64,000 nucleotides of DNA from Palsa-504 sp963806335 (GTDB taxonomy: Bacteria > Actinomycetota > Actinomycetes > Streptosporangiales > Streptosporangiaceae), in assembly GCA_963806335.1 (NCBI GenBank), contig CAWDXO010000018.1, positions 372,001-436,000 on the forward strand, in the 5' to 3' direction. Made by a program: the position numbers and the translations under genes. This document shows, piece after piece, positions 34,615 through 44,745 of this stretch. How positions within the stretch are numbered: the first letter of the stretch is position 1; every line of letters begins with the position of its first letter. The notes under the pieces were generated by a model. It did not search any database and was not told the origin of the DNA. It saw only the letters and a list, made by a program, of their open reading frames with translations.

Positions 34615-37600
34615 ATGGGTGCGCGCGACTGGATTGAGCTCTGGCCGGCCTGGCGCCAGCTGACCGGGCCGGACCGGCTCGGCCTGGGCGCGGCGGTGAA
34701 GAGCAAACGGACCAGCGTCCTGCGGCCACGGGTCGCCGTCGCCGACCGAGTCGCGAAGTCGGTCTGCCCGTACTGCGCGGTGGGCTGCGGGCAGACCGTC
34801 TACGTGCAGGACGGCCGGGTGACCCAGATCGAGGGCGACCCGGATTCTCCGGTCAGCCGCGGGCGGCTGTGCCCGAAGGGCTCGGCGAGCCTGCAGCTGA
34901 CCACCGGCGACGCCCGCGAGTACCGGGTGAGGTACCGGCGGCCGTTCGGCACCGAGTGGGAGGACCTGGACCTCGAGGTCGCCATGGACATGATCGCCGA
35001 CCGGGTCATCGCGGCCCGGCGGACCGGCTGGCAGTGGGAGGTGGACGGGGCCCGGACGCGCCGGACGATGGGTTTCGCCGCCCTGGGCGGAGCCACCCTG
35101 GACAATGAGGAAAACTACCTGATCAAGAAGCTGTTCACGGCGCTGGGCGCGATCCAGATCGAGAACCAGGCACGGATATGACACTCCGCCACCGTCCCCG
35201 GTCTGGGGACCAGCTTCGGGCGCGGCGGGGCCACCAACTTCCCCCGCGACCTGATCAACTCTGACTGCATCCTCATTGAGGGCTCGAACATGGCCGAGTG
35301 CCATCCGGTGGGCTTCCAGTGGGTGATGGAGGCCAAGGCCCGGGGGGCCACGCTGATCCATGTCGATCCGCGGTTCACCCGGACCAGCGCGCGCAGCGAC
35401 CTGTACGTGCCCATCCGGGCCGGGGCCGACATCGCGTTCGTCGGCGGGCTGATCAACTACGTGCTGCAGAACGAGAAGTACTTCACCGAGTACATGCTGG
35501 CGTACACGAACGCGGCCACGATCTTGACCGAGGATTACGCCGACACCGAGGACCTGGACGGGGTGTTCTCCGGACTGAACGCCGAGCACCGGTTCTATGA
35601 GTTCGAGACCTGGCGCTATCAGGGCGAGGAGGTCAAGCCCGCCAGCGGAGCGCGCCAGGATCCCGAGGCCGCCGACCCGCGGCACCGACGGGATCTGCGG
35701 CGCGCCGGGCGCGGCGAGGCGCACGGCTCCGGCGGCGCCCCCGCCCACCCCACCCCGGACACCGACCCCACGCTGCAGCATCCGCGCTGCGTGTTCCAGG
35801 TGCTGAAGCGGCACTTCGCCCGCTACACCCCGGAGATCGTCGAGCAGGTCAGCGGCGTGCCCCCGGACCAGTTCGCCCGGGTCTGCCGGCTCGTGACCGA
35901 GAACTCCGGCCGCGACCGCACCACCGCGTTCGTCTACAGCCTCGGCTGGACGCAGCACACCGTCGGCGCGCAAACCATCCGCACCGCCGCGATCCTGCAG
36001 GCCCTGCTCGGGAACATAGGACGGCCCGGCGGCGGGATCCTGGCCCTGCGCGGGCACGCCTCGATTCAGGGGTCGACGGACATCCCGACGCTGTTCGACC
36101 TGCTGCCCGGCTACCTGCCGATGCCGTTCGCCTACGGGAACGCCGATCTGGACGCCTACGCCCGGGCGGAGTCGGTGCAGACGGGTTTCTGGGCCAACAC
36201 CAGGGAGTACATGGTCAGCCTGCTGAAGGCCTGGTGGGGCGACGCCGCCACGGCCGAGAACGAGTTCTGCTACGACTACCTGCCGCGGCTGACCGGCAGC
36301 CACAGCACCTACGAGACCGTCCTGGCGCAGCTGGACGGCACGTGCCGTGGCTACTTCCTGTTCGGCCAGAACCCCGCGGTCGGCTCGGCCAACGCGCGTA
36401 TGCAGCGGCTGGGCATGGCCAAGCTGGACTGGCTGGTGGTCCGCGACATGGTGATGATCGAGAGCGCCACCTGGTGGAAGAACGGCCCGGAGACCGAGAG
36501 CGGGCCGGGGAACGAGCCTGCGGAGATGCACGCCGAGGAGATCGGCACCGAGGTGTTCTTCCTGCCGGCCGCCGCGCACACCGAGAAGGCGGGCAGCTTC
36601 ACCAATACCCAGCGGCTGCTGCAGTGGCGCCAGCAGGCCGTCGAGCCGGCCGGTGATGCCCGCAGCGACCTGTGGTTCACCTACCACCTCGGGCGGGCCA
36701 TCCGGGCGAAACTGGCCGCCTCCGACGACGAGGCGGACCGGCCGATCCTGGACCTCACCTGGGATTACCCGGTGCAGGGCGCGCAGCACGATCCGGACTC
36801 CGAGGCGGTGCTGGCCGAGATCAACGGCTGGGGTCCTGGCGGGCGGCCGCTGTCGTCCTATACCCAGCTCACCGCCGACGGCTCGACGCCGTGCGGCTGC
36901 TGGATCTACTGCGGCGTCCGCGCCGACGGGGTGAACCAGGCCGCGCGCCGCGTGCCCTGGACCCAGCAGAACTGGGTGGCGCCGGACTGGGGCTGGGCCT
37001 GGCCAGCCAACCGGCGCGTGCTTTACAACCGGGCCTCGGCCGACCCGGACGGCCGGCCGTGGAGCGAGCGCAAGGCGCTGGTCTGGTGGGACGCGGAGCG
37101 GATGCGATGGGTGGGGCACGACGTGCCGGATTACATCGCCGACCGGCCCCCGTCCTACCGGCCGTCCCCCGGGGCGACCGGAGTAGACGCGATCTCCGGC
37201 GCCGATCCGTTCATCATGCAGGCCGACGGCAAGGCGTGGCTGTTCGCCCCGGCCGGGATGGTCGACGGCCCGCTGCCCACGCACTACGAGCCGCAGGAAT
37301 CGCCCTTCCGGAACGTGCTCTACGGCCAGCAGCACAATCCGGTCCGGCAGATCCTCCGGCATCCGGAGAACCGCTATCAGCCGAGCGGCGACGAGCCGGG
37401 CTCGGAGGTGTTCCCCTACGTGACCACCACCTATCGGCTCACTGAGCATCACACGGCCGGCGGCATGTCGCGGTTCCTGCCCTACCTGTCCGAACTGCAG
37501 CCCGCGTTCTTCTGCGAGGTCTCGCCGCAGCTCGCCGCCGAACGCGGCCTGGACCACCTCGGCTGGGCCACGATCATCACCGCACGCAACGCGATCGAGG

Positions 37601-37887
37601 CCCGGGTGCTGGTCACCGAGCGGATTACGCCGCTTCGGGTGGCCGGCCGGACGCTGCATCAGGTGGGGCTGCCCTGGCACTGGGGCCCGAACGGGTACAC
37701 CACCGGGGACGCCGCCAACGAGCTGGCCCACCTGGCGCTCGACCCCAACGTGCACATCCAGGAGGTCAAGGCCATGGCCTGCGACATCCGGCCTGGCCGA
37801 CGGCCCCGCGGGGCGGACCTGCGGGAACTTGTGCGGAGCTATGCCGAGCGCGCCGGGATAACCGACAAGACCGGGACGGAGATGTAA
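34615..37887 (+). CDS. fdhA: Formate dehydrogenase catalytic subunit, selenoprotein (in-frame UGA at 35179)
   Basis: Molybdopterin enzyme that oxidises formate to CO2. The frame is open from ATG 34615 (GGGAG at 34605-34609) to 37887 apart from one TGA at 35179-35181. That TGA follows NQARI and precedes HSATVPGLGTSFGRGG, exactly where formate dehydrogenases carry selenocysteine (E. coli FdnG: NQARV-Sec-HGPT). With Sec189 the protein has 1090 residues. The first domain has the [4Fe-4S] motif CPYCAVGCG plus LCPKG; later regions match FdnG/FdoG-type subunits, ending with the molybdopterin dinucleotide domain (ATIITARNAIEARVLVTERI, near residue 990). No Tat signal is visible, so the active site probably faces the cytoplasm. 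A SECIS-like hairpin lies 12 bases after the TGA. selA-D are not in the window. Confidence 0.93.
35179..35210 (+). promoter_or_regulatory. Selenocysteine UGA and SECIS-like hairpin
   Basis: After the TGA at 35179-35181 and 12 bases, a perfect stem GTCCCC (35194-35199) / GGGGAC (35205-35210) closes a five-base loop GGTCT. The 17-base stem-loop, its GGUCU loop and its distance from the UGA resemble the E. coli fdhF/fdnG elements that bind SelB. The hairpin lies within the coding sequence, as in other bacteria. Confidence 0.82.
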
Positions 37888-38799
37888 ATGCCGAACGGAC
37901 CAGCACCGCATGAGCATCAGGGCCTCGACCCGGCCGCGCGGGCCGGGCATCTCGATCACCCGCCGCGGATGGGATTCTTCACCGACACCTCGGTGTGCAT
38001 CGGCTGCAAGGCCTGCGAGGTGGCGTGCAAGGAGTGGAACGCCGTGCCCGAGGACGGGCTGCTGCTTACCGGCATGTCGTACGACAACACCGGGGGGCTG
38101 GACGCCTCGACCTGGCGGCACGTGGCCTTCATCGAGCAGCCCGTCCGCCGCCCGGCGGACGCCGACGGGGTGCGCTGGCTGATGTCCAGCAATGTGTGCA
38201 AGCACTGCACCGAGTCGGCCTGCCTGGATGTCTGCCCGACCGGCGCGCTGATGCGCACCGAGTTCGGCACGGTCGTGGTCCAGGACGATGTCTGCAACGG
38301 GTGCGGCTACTGCGTGTCGGCGTGCCCGTTCGGCGTGATCGGCCGGCGCCAATCGGATGGCGGGGCGCACAAGTGCACGCTGTGCTACGACCGGCTGGGT
38401 GACGGCCTGATGCCGGCCTGCGCGAAGGCCTGCCCGACCGAGTCCATCCAGTTCGGGCCGCTGGAGGAGCTGCGGGAGCGGGCCCAGCTGCGGGTCGGCG
38501 AGCTACACGAGGCCGGCGAGGCGGACGCGCGGCTGTACCTGGACGGCCCTGAGGACGGCATCGGCGGCGGCGGGGCGTTCTTCCTGCTGCTCGACGAGCC
38601 CGAGGTATACGGCTTGCCGCCTGATCCGGTGGTCACCACCCGTGACCTGCCCCGGATGTGGCGGCACGCGGCCACGGCCGCGGCCGGCCTGCTGGCCGCG
38701 GCCGTGGCCGCTTGCGTGGCAGGCCGGTTATGCCTCGCGGCGAGAAGTCGATGGTGCCGGCGGCCGAGTTCGGCTCCTACTACGGCCGGCCGGTGGTGA
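37888..38799 (+). CDS. fdhB: Formate dehydrogenase iron-sulfur (beta) subunit
   Basis: A 303-residue electron-transfer subunit that follows fdhA without a gap. It has four [4Fe-4S] cysteine clusters: CIGCKACEVACKEW, CKHCTESACLDVCP, CNGCGYCVSACP and CTLCYDRL...CAKACP, spread over residues 36-190. Near the C-terminus (residues about 255-283) an Ala/Leu-rich stretch could be a membrane anchor, as in FdnH. The last 20 or so residues are Arg/Ser-rich and overlap the NrfD gene by 70 bases, which is unusually long; the true stop may be earlier if the sequence has an error. It should pass electrons from the molybdenum centre to the membrane subunit. Confidence 0.92.
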   Translation: MPNGPAPHEHQGLDPAARAGHLDHPPRMGFFTDTSVCIGCKACEVACKEWNAVPEDGLLLTGMSYDNTGGLDASTWRHVAFIEQPVRRPADADGVRWLMSSNVCKHCTESACLDVCPTGALMRTEFGTVVVQDDVCNGCGYCVSACPFGVIGRRQSDGGAHKCTLCYDRLGDGLMPACAKACPTESIQFGPLEELRERAQLRVGELHEAGEADARLYLDGPEDGIGGGGAFFLLLDEPEVYGLPPDPVVTTRDLPRMWRHAATAAAGLLAAAVAACVAGRLCLAARSRWCRRPSSAPTTAGRW

Positions 38800-39683
38800 A
38801 GGAGACGGTGTGGGGACCGGACATCCCGACCTACCTGTTCCTGGGAGGACTGGCCGGTGCCTCCTCGGCGCTCGCCGCGAGCGCCCAGCTCTCCGGTCAT
38901 CCGGAGCTGGCCCGGACGGCGAAGGCCGGGGCGGCCGGGGCGATCAGCGCCTCGATGGCGGCGCTCGTGCACGACCTCGGCCGGCCCACCCGGTTCGTCA
39001 ACATGCTGCGGGTGCTCAAGGTGACCTCACCGATGAGCGTCGGCACCTGGATCCTGTCCGGCTACACCCCCATGGCCCTGGCGTCGGCCGCCTGCGCGGT
39101 CACAGGCAAACTGCCGCGGGCGGGCCTGGCCGCCACCCTCGCGGCCGCCACGCTCGGTCCCGCGGTGGCCGCCTACACCTCGGTGCTGCTCGGCGACACC
39201 GCCGCGCCCGCCTGGCACGAGGCGCACCGCGAGCTGCCCTACCTGTTCGTCGGCTCGGCCGCCACCGCGGCCGGCGGCCTGGGCCTGCTCGCGGTCACGC
39301 CCGGGCGGGCGGGCCCCGCGGCGCGGCTGGCCGTCCTCGGGGCCGCGACGGAACTGACCGCCGAATGGCTGCTCGGCCGGCGTCTCGGCCCGGTGGCGGA
39401 GCCCTACCGGACCGGGAAATCCGGGGCCCTGATGCGAGCCGGGCAGATCCTGGCCGCCGGCGGCACGGCCGCGGCGCTGCTGGGCCGCCGCCACCGTCCC
39501 ATCTCCGCGCTGGCCGGGGCCGCGCTGCTGGCCGGGTCGGCGGTGACCAGGTTCGGCGTCTTCGAGGCTGGCCGAGCCTCCGCCCGGGACCCGAAGTACA
39601 CCGTGGTACCCCAGCGGGATCGCCTGACCCAGCGAGCGGCCGCCGAGGTGTCCAGGGAATCCCAGGCCTCCCCGCTTGGTTGA
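38730..39683 (+). CDS. NrfD-like membrane subunit of the formate dehydrogenase complex
   Basis: A 317-residue membrane protein of the NrfD/PsrC family, with about eight hydrophobic segments, which would link the FdhAB module to the quinone pool. Early features are SYYGRPVVKETVWG and IPTYLFLGGLAGASS, common to NrfD proteins, followed by HDLGRPTRFVNMLRVLK. I start at ATG 38730 within the end of fdhB; ATG 38751 is the alternative. This is not the cytochrome b FdnI/FdoI type, so no haem ligands are expected. The combination FdhA-FdhB-NrfD suggests formate oxidation coupled to menaquinone reduction. Confidence 0.87.
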   Translation: MPRGEKSMVPAAEFGSYYGRPVVKETVWGPDIPTYLFLGGLAGASSALAASAQLSGHPELARTAKAGAAGAISASMAALVHDLGRPTRFVNMLRVLKVTSPMSVGTWILSGYTPMALASAACAVTGKLPRAGLAATLAAATLGPAVAAYTSVLLGDTAAPAWHEAHRELPYLFVGSAATAAGGLGLLAVTPGRAGPAARLAVLGAATELTAEWLLGRRLGPVAEPYRTGKSGALMRAGQILAAGGTAAALLGRRHRPISALAGAALLAGSAVTRFGVFEAGRASARDPKYTVVPQRDRLTQRAAAEVSRESQASPLG

Positions 39684-39701
39684 AACTTTTAGTTCTTTAT
39701 C

Positions 39702-39787
39702 CGTGGCTGACCGTCTTGGCTGACCGTCTTGGCTGGCGCTGCCCGCCACGTTGATCCGATGCCTGGAGAAAAGTGGCTGATCGTCTT
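39702..39787. repeat. Three copies of a uvrA-start-like segment
   Basis: GGCTGACCGTCTT occurs at 39704-39716 and 39717-39729, and again with one change at 39775-39787, where it forms codons 1-5 of uvrA. The first copy even includes the preceding GTG (39702), but that frame stops after six codons. Confidence 0.8.
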
Positions 39788-42630
39788 GTCGTTCGCGGCG
39801 CCCGCGAGCATAACTTGAAGGATGTCTCGCTGGATTTGCCGCGGGACGCGATGATCGTGTTTACCGGGTTGTCGGGGTCGGGGAAGTCGAGCCTGGCGTT
39901 TGACACGATTTTCGCGGAGGGGCAGCGGCGGTACGTGGAGTCGCTGTCGGCGTATGCGCGGCAGTTCCTGGGGCAGATGGATAAGCCGGATGTGGATTTC
40001 ATTGACGGGCTGTCGCCGGCGGTGTCGATTGACCAGAAGTCGGCGAGCCGTAATCCGCGGTCGACGGTGGGGACGATCACGGAGGTGTATGACTACCTGC
40101 GGTTGCTGTTCGCGCGGATCGGGCGGCCGCATTGCCCGTTGTGCGGGCGGCCGATCGCGCGGCAGGCGCCGCAGCAGATCGTGGACCGGGTGCTGGAGCT
40201 GGCGGAGGGGATGCGGTTCCAGGTGCTGGCGCCGGTGGTGCGGGGGCGGAAGGGGGAGTACGGGGAGCTGCTGCGGGAGCTGCAGGCCAAGGGCTACTCC
40301 CGGGCCCGCGTCGACGGCACCATCGTGCGCCTGGACGACGCCCTGGCCGGGGAGCTGCCGGCGCTGAAGAAATACGAGAAGCACGACATCGAAGTGATCG
40401 TCGACCGGCTGGCGGTGAAGGAGACCGCGCGGCGCAGGCTGACCGACTCGGTGGAGACCGCGCTGCGGCTGGCCGGCGGCCTGGTCGTGCTCGAGTTCGT
40501 CGACCTCCCCGAGAATGACCCGCACCGGGAGCGGATGTACTCCGAGCACCTGGCGTGCCTTTATGACGACCTGTCGTTCGATGAGCTGGAGCCGAGGTCG
40601 TTCTCGTTCAGCTCCCCGTGGGGAGCCTGCCCGGACTGCACCGGGCTCGGGAGCCAAGCTCGGAGGTCGACCCGGAGCTGATCGTCCCGGACGAGTCCAA
40701 GTCGCTCGCGGACGGCGCGATCGCGCCGTGGAGCGGCGGCGGGACGGGCGACTATTTCCTCCGGCTGATCGAGTCGCTGGGCCGCAAGCTCGGCTTCGGC
40801 ACCGGCACGCCCTGGTCCGAGCTGCCCGCGGCTGCCCGGCACGCGCTGCTGCACGGGTCAGGCGAACAGGTCCACGTCCGGTACACCAACCGGCACGGCC
40901 GGGAGCGGTCGTATTACACGAACTTCGAGGGTGTCATCCCGTGGGTCGAGCGGCGGCACGCCGAGGCGGAGTCGGACTCGAGCCGGGAGAAGTTCGCCGG
41001 GTACATGCGCGAGGTGCCGTGCCCGTCCTGCCACGGGGCCCGGCTCAAGCCGGTGTCGCTGGCGGTCACCGTGGACGGCCAGTCCATCGCGGAGTACTGC
41101 GCGCTGCCGATCGGCGAGCTCGCCAAGCGGCTGCTCGAGCTGGAGCTCTCCGACACCGACCGCCAGATCGCGGCCCGGATCCTCGCCGAGGTCGGCACCC
41201 GGCTCGGCTTCTTGCTTGACGTCGGGCTGGACTACCTGACCCTGGACCGGGCATCGGCCACGCTGGCCGGCGGGGAGGCCCAGCGGATCCGGCTGGCCAC
41301 CCAGATCGGCTCGGGCCTGACCGGGGTGCTGTACGTCCTCGACGAGCCGTCCGCCGGGCTGCACCAGCGGGACAACCAGCGGCTGCTCGAGACGCTGCGG
41401 CGGCTTCGGGACCTGGGCAATACCGTGATCGTCGTCGAGCATGACGAGGAGACCATCCGGGCGGCCGACTGGATCGTCGACATCGGCCCGCGCGCCGGCG
41501 AGCGCGGCGGCCAGATCGTGGTCTCCGGCCCGCTGCCGGAATTGCTCGGGTCTACCGAGTCGCTGACCGGTGCCTACCTGAGCGGCCGGAGGGCGATTCC
41601 CCGTCCCGCCCAGCGCCGGACACCGACCCCGGGCCGGGAGGTCACGGTCAAGGGCGCGGCTGAGCATAACCTGCGGGGGGTGGACGTGGCGTTCCCGCTT
41701 GGCTGCCTGGTCGCGGTCACCGGGGTGTCGGGGTCGGGTAAGTCCACGCTGGTCAACGACATCTTGTACAAGGCGCTGGCCCGTGAGCTGAACGGCGCGC
41801 GGACGGTCCCGGGCCGGCACGCCCGGATCACCGGCAGCCAGCACCTGGACAAGGTGGTGCACGTCGACCAGGGCCCGATCGGGCGGACCCCGCGGTCCAA
41901 CCCGGCCACCTACACCGGCGTGTTCGACCACGTCCGGAAGCTGTTCGCGGCCACCACCGAGGCGAAGGTCCGCGGCTACCAGCCGGGCCGGTTCTCCTTC
42001 AACGTCAAGGGCGGCCGGTGCGAGGCCTGCTCCGGCGATGGCACCCTGAAGATCGAGATGCAGTTCCTGCCCGACGTCTACGTGCCCTGCGAGGTCTGCC
42101 ACGGCGCCCGGTACAACACCGACACCCTGGCCGTGCACTACAAGGGCAAGACCATCGCCGAAGTCCTCGGCATGCCGATCGAGGAGGCGGCGGACTTCTT
42201 CGCCCCCGTCCCCGCCATCCACCGGCACCTCAGGACGCTGGTCGACGTCGGCCTCGGCTACGTCCGCCTCGGCCAGCCCGCGCCAACCCTGTCCGGCGGT
42301 GAGGCCCAGCGGGTCAAACTCGCCGCCGAACTGCAGCGCCGGGCCACCGGCCAGACGATGTACGTGCTGGACGAGCCGACTACCGGGCTGCACTTCGAGG
42401 ACATCCGCAGGGTCCTCGGCGCACTGCGGCGGCTGGTGGACGGCGGCAACACGGTCATCGTGATCGAGCACAACCTGGACGTGATCAAGACCGCGGACTG
42501 GGTCATCGACCTGGGCCCCGAGGGCGGGCCCCGGGGCGGGTCGGTGATCGCCGCCGGCCCGCCGGAGCAGATCGCCGCCGTGCCGGAGAGCCACACCGGC
42601 CAGTTCCTGCGCGAGGCGCTGGACGGCTGA
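39773..42630 (+). CDS. uvrA: Excinuclease ABC subunit A, with an apparent one-base frameshift
   Basis: DNA-damage-recognition ATPase of nucleotide excision repair. It begins at GTG 39773 (GGAGAA at 39765-39770) with MADRLVVRGAREHNL. The first ATPase half has Walker A GLSGSGKSS and zinc-finger cysteines in CPLCGRP and CPDCTGLG. The frame breaks right after TGLG (about 40645-40662): the next conserved segment EVDPELIVPD is in another frame, consistent with one lost base. Corrected length is 952 residues. The second half has signature LAGGEAQRIRLA, Walker A GVSGSGKSTL, zinc finger CEACSGDG/CEVCHG, and LSGGEAQRVKLA. The first 500 bases use many more T- and G-ending codons than the rest. Either an assembly error or a broken copy; a housekeeping gene makes the former likelier. 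Confidence 0.9.
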
Positions 42631-42702
42631 CCTCGTCGGCCGATGATTTTCGCCGGCGCCGCCCGTCATCTCCAGCGGAAACACCACGCTGGGAGGCACG
42701 GG

Positions 42703-43278
42703 ATGCGGAAATTGAGCTTGCAGCAGTTCGCGGTCTCGCTAGACGGCTACATCTGCCAGGACGGCACCGAGTTCTACCGGTGGTGGGAGGGCCTGGTCGA
42801 CGAGGAGTTCGACCGGTACTTCGTCGAAACCCTGCGCCGCGCGGACACCCACATCATGGGCCGGCAGACCTACCTGGATATGGGAGCGTACTGGCCCAAA
42901 GCCACCGACTCCGCCGATTGGTCCGAGGCCGAGATCGCGGCCATTATGAACGACCGGCCTAAGGTCGTCTTCTCCAAGACCTTGAAGACGGCCGACTGGC
43001 CGCAGGCGCGGATTGCCGCTGGCGACACGGCCGACGAGATCGCCCGGCTGAAGCAGGAACCGGGCGGCGAGATAGTCGCTCACGGCGGCGCCACGTTCGT
43101 CAAGTCCCTAGCCCGGCTCGAGGTCGTTGACGAGTACCGGCTGTACCTGATGCCGTTCGCCGCCGGGAGCGGGACATCGCTGTTCGGAGACCTCGAACAC
43201 GGTCAGGCTCTGCGCCTGGTGTCAAGCAGAGCGTTTCCCTCTGGCGTGATCGAACTCGTCTACGAGCGGGCCGGCTAG
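42703..43278 (+). CDS. Dihydrofolate-reductase-like (RibD C-terminal family) protein
   Basis: A 191-residue protein of the RibD-C/DHFR-like reductase family, common as stand-alone genes in actinobacteria. The start MRKLSLQQFAVSLDGYI is the family N-terminus; HIMGRQTYLDMGAYWP (near residue 50) and IVAHGGATFVKSLARL (near residue 130) correspond to the NADPH-binding turns. GGGAGG precedes ATG 42703 by seven bases. Many members have no known substrate, so a role in folate or riboflavin metabolism should not be assumed. It lies downstream of uvrA with about 70 bases between. Confidence 0.86.
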   Translation: MRKLSLQQFAVSLDGYICQDGTEFYRWWEGLVDEEFDRYFVETLRRADTHIMGRQTYLDMGAYWPKATDSADWSEAEIAAIMNDRPKVVFSKTLKTADWPQARIAAGDTADEIARLKQEPGGEIVAHGGATFVKSLARLEVVDEYRLYLMPFAAGSGTSLFGDLEHGQALRLVSSRAFPSGVIELVYERAG

Positions 43279-43357
43279 CCCCGGCGCGGAGTCGTGGCAC
43301 ATTGAGCACCAAAGAACGGTACCGGTGGCACGCCGACACCCTCCGGGGGGCGGGCGG

Positions 43358-43624
43358 TTAGCGACGGCGGCGACGGCGGATTAGGAGCAGGGCGGTGAGA
43401 CCGAGGCCGAGGGCCACGGCGGCGACGGCGGCGCCGGGGATGACCGGGTCGATCTGGCTGGCACGCTGGCGGACCTGCTCCATTGCCCGGTCGATGTTCC
43501 TCCTGGGGCTCACCCGTTCGGATATGGCGTCGATCGTGCGCGCCAGTTCCGCGCGGGTGCGGTCGATGTCCGCGATCAGCGCGCCCTGATTGGCGGGCTT
43601 GGGTTCGATTTCCGCGTCAGCCAT
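43358..43624 (-). CDS. DUF3618 small membrane protein
   Basis: An 88-residue protein with the DUF3618 segment ALIADIDRTRAELARTIDAI near residues 15-34, a charged helix, and one C-terminal membrane span (PGAAVAAVALGLGLTALLLI) followed by a run of arginines. The family is restricted to actinobacteria, and members often lie near phage-shock or membrane-stress genes. Topology is probably N-in with a short Arg tail. GGAG precedes the ATG. The 79 bases between its end and the reductase stop (convergent) show no strong hairpin. Confidence 0.86.
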   Translation of the reverse strand: MADAEIEPKPANQGALIADIDRTRAELARTIDAISERVSPRRNIDRAMEQVRQRASQIDPVIPGAAVAAVALGLGLTALLLIRRRRRR

Positions 43625-43700
43625 TTACGTGCTCCGTTTCCTGGCCGGGCCGTAAACCTGGCCTGGCGCTCTCACCACTGCCCGTTCGGGATAGAGGGGT

Positions 43701-44745
43701 TTATTTTGTCAGGTCCACAGTTACCTTTACATCATCCGGGTTCCTGGTAAGCCCGTGTTGCCATGATGACAGTGGGACACGGCGGCTGATCAGCCCGCCG
43801 AGCCAGGCCGGGTCGGCCCGGGCCAGCGCCACGACGGCCTGCTCGTAGTGCCAGGCGCGCCGCGCTTACCGTACCGAAGATCACCGAGTTCTCCAGCACC
43901 ATCGAGGCGTGCACCGCATTGACGTCCACCAGCAGGCGGCGCTGCTCCGAGGAGATGCCGATCAGGCAGATCACGCCCGCCTGGGTCACCCGGCGGGCCA
44001 GTTCCATGACCAGTTCGCCGACCCCGGCACACTCGAGGACGACGTCCGGCCGCAGGCCGAGGTTCTCGATCGGGCCGTGATGGTAGGTCGCACCGAGCGC
44101 CGCCACCAGACCCGGCTTCGGCCCGTCCTCGACCTGGTCGAATACGTGCACCTGGTAGCCGCGCTGGACGCCGAGCAGCGCGGCCAGCATGCCGATCGGC
44201 CCCGCCCCCACCACCAGCGCGACCAGGCCCGGCCGGGGACCGCGGGCCGCGACGGCCTCGATCTGCTCCCAGGCCTTCGCCACGATGCTGCCCGGCTCGG
44301 TGAACACGCCGAGGTCACCGAGTTGGTCCGGGACCTTGATGGCGAACCCCGGGTCGACCCGCCACCGGGTAGCCCCATAGCCGTGCAGGCCCTTGATGCC
44401 CCGCTCGGTGTACTGCCCGTTGGCGCAGAAGTCCCACCGGCCGGCCGCGCAGGCCGGGCAGGGTACCGGGTCCGGGCGGCGGACCACGCCGACCACCAGG
44501 TCGCCGGGCTGTACCGGGGCGTCCGGCGGGGCCGCAATTACCCGGCCGAGGGACTCGTGACCGAGCACCAGGCGCTGGTCCCCGTCCGGCGGCTGCCCGT
44601 GGCCGCGGAGCACCTCGCCGTCGGTCCCGCAGATGCCGACCAGCAGGCCCTCGGCGAGGACGGATCCCTCGGCGGGCGGCGGATCGGGCAACTCAGCGGT
44701 CAGCCCCGAGTGCATCAGGCCAGGGATGACGCTCATCGCCCTCAT
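43701..44745 (-). CDS. Zinc-containing alcohol/glucose dehydrogenase, with an apparent one-base insertion near the C-terminus
   Basis: Medium-chain dehydrogenase resembling glucose 1-dehydrogenases. The N-terminal domain has GICGTDGEVLRGHG and GHESLGRVI for the catalytic zinc, and CPACAAGRWDFC for a structural site. The nucleotide fold has LVVGAGPIGMLAALLG. In the last sixth the frame shifts: the frame that reads through ends in unrelated residues at 43732, while the other frame (from about 43865) reads HYEQAVVALARADPAWLGG and ends DLTK at a TAA at 43701-43703, as in the family. Removing one base gives exactly 347 residues. Starts at ATG 44745 or 44736. Substrate likely a sugar or alcohol; no pathway neighbour identifies it. 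Confidence 0.84.

Noticed and set aside
35179..35181. TGA in fdhA as a nonsense mutation making a pseudogene
   Set aside because: Its position, flanks and the hairpin just downstream fit selenocysteine insertion, and the frame remains intact for 900 further codons.
34543..38370. Minus-strand open frame of 1275 codons opposite the formate dehydrogenase
   Set aside because: Same reason; the plus strand carries an obvious enzyme with cofactor motifs. Its length only reflects the rarity of stop codons.
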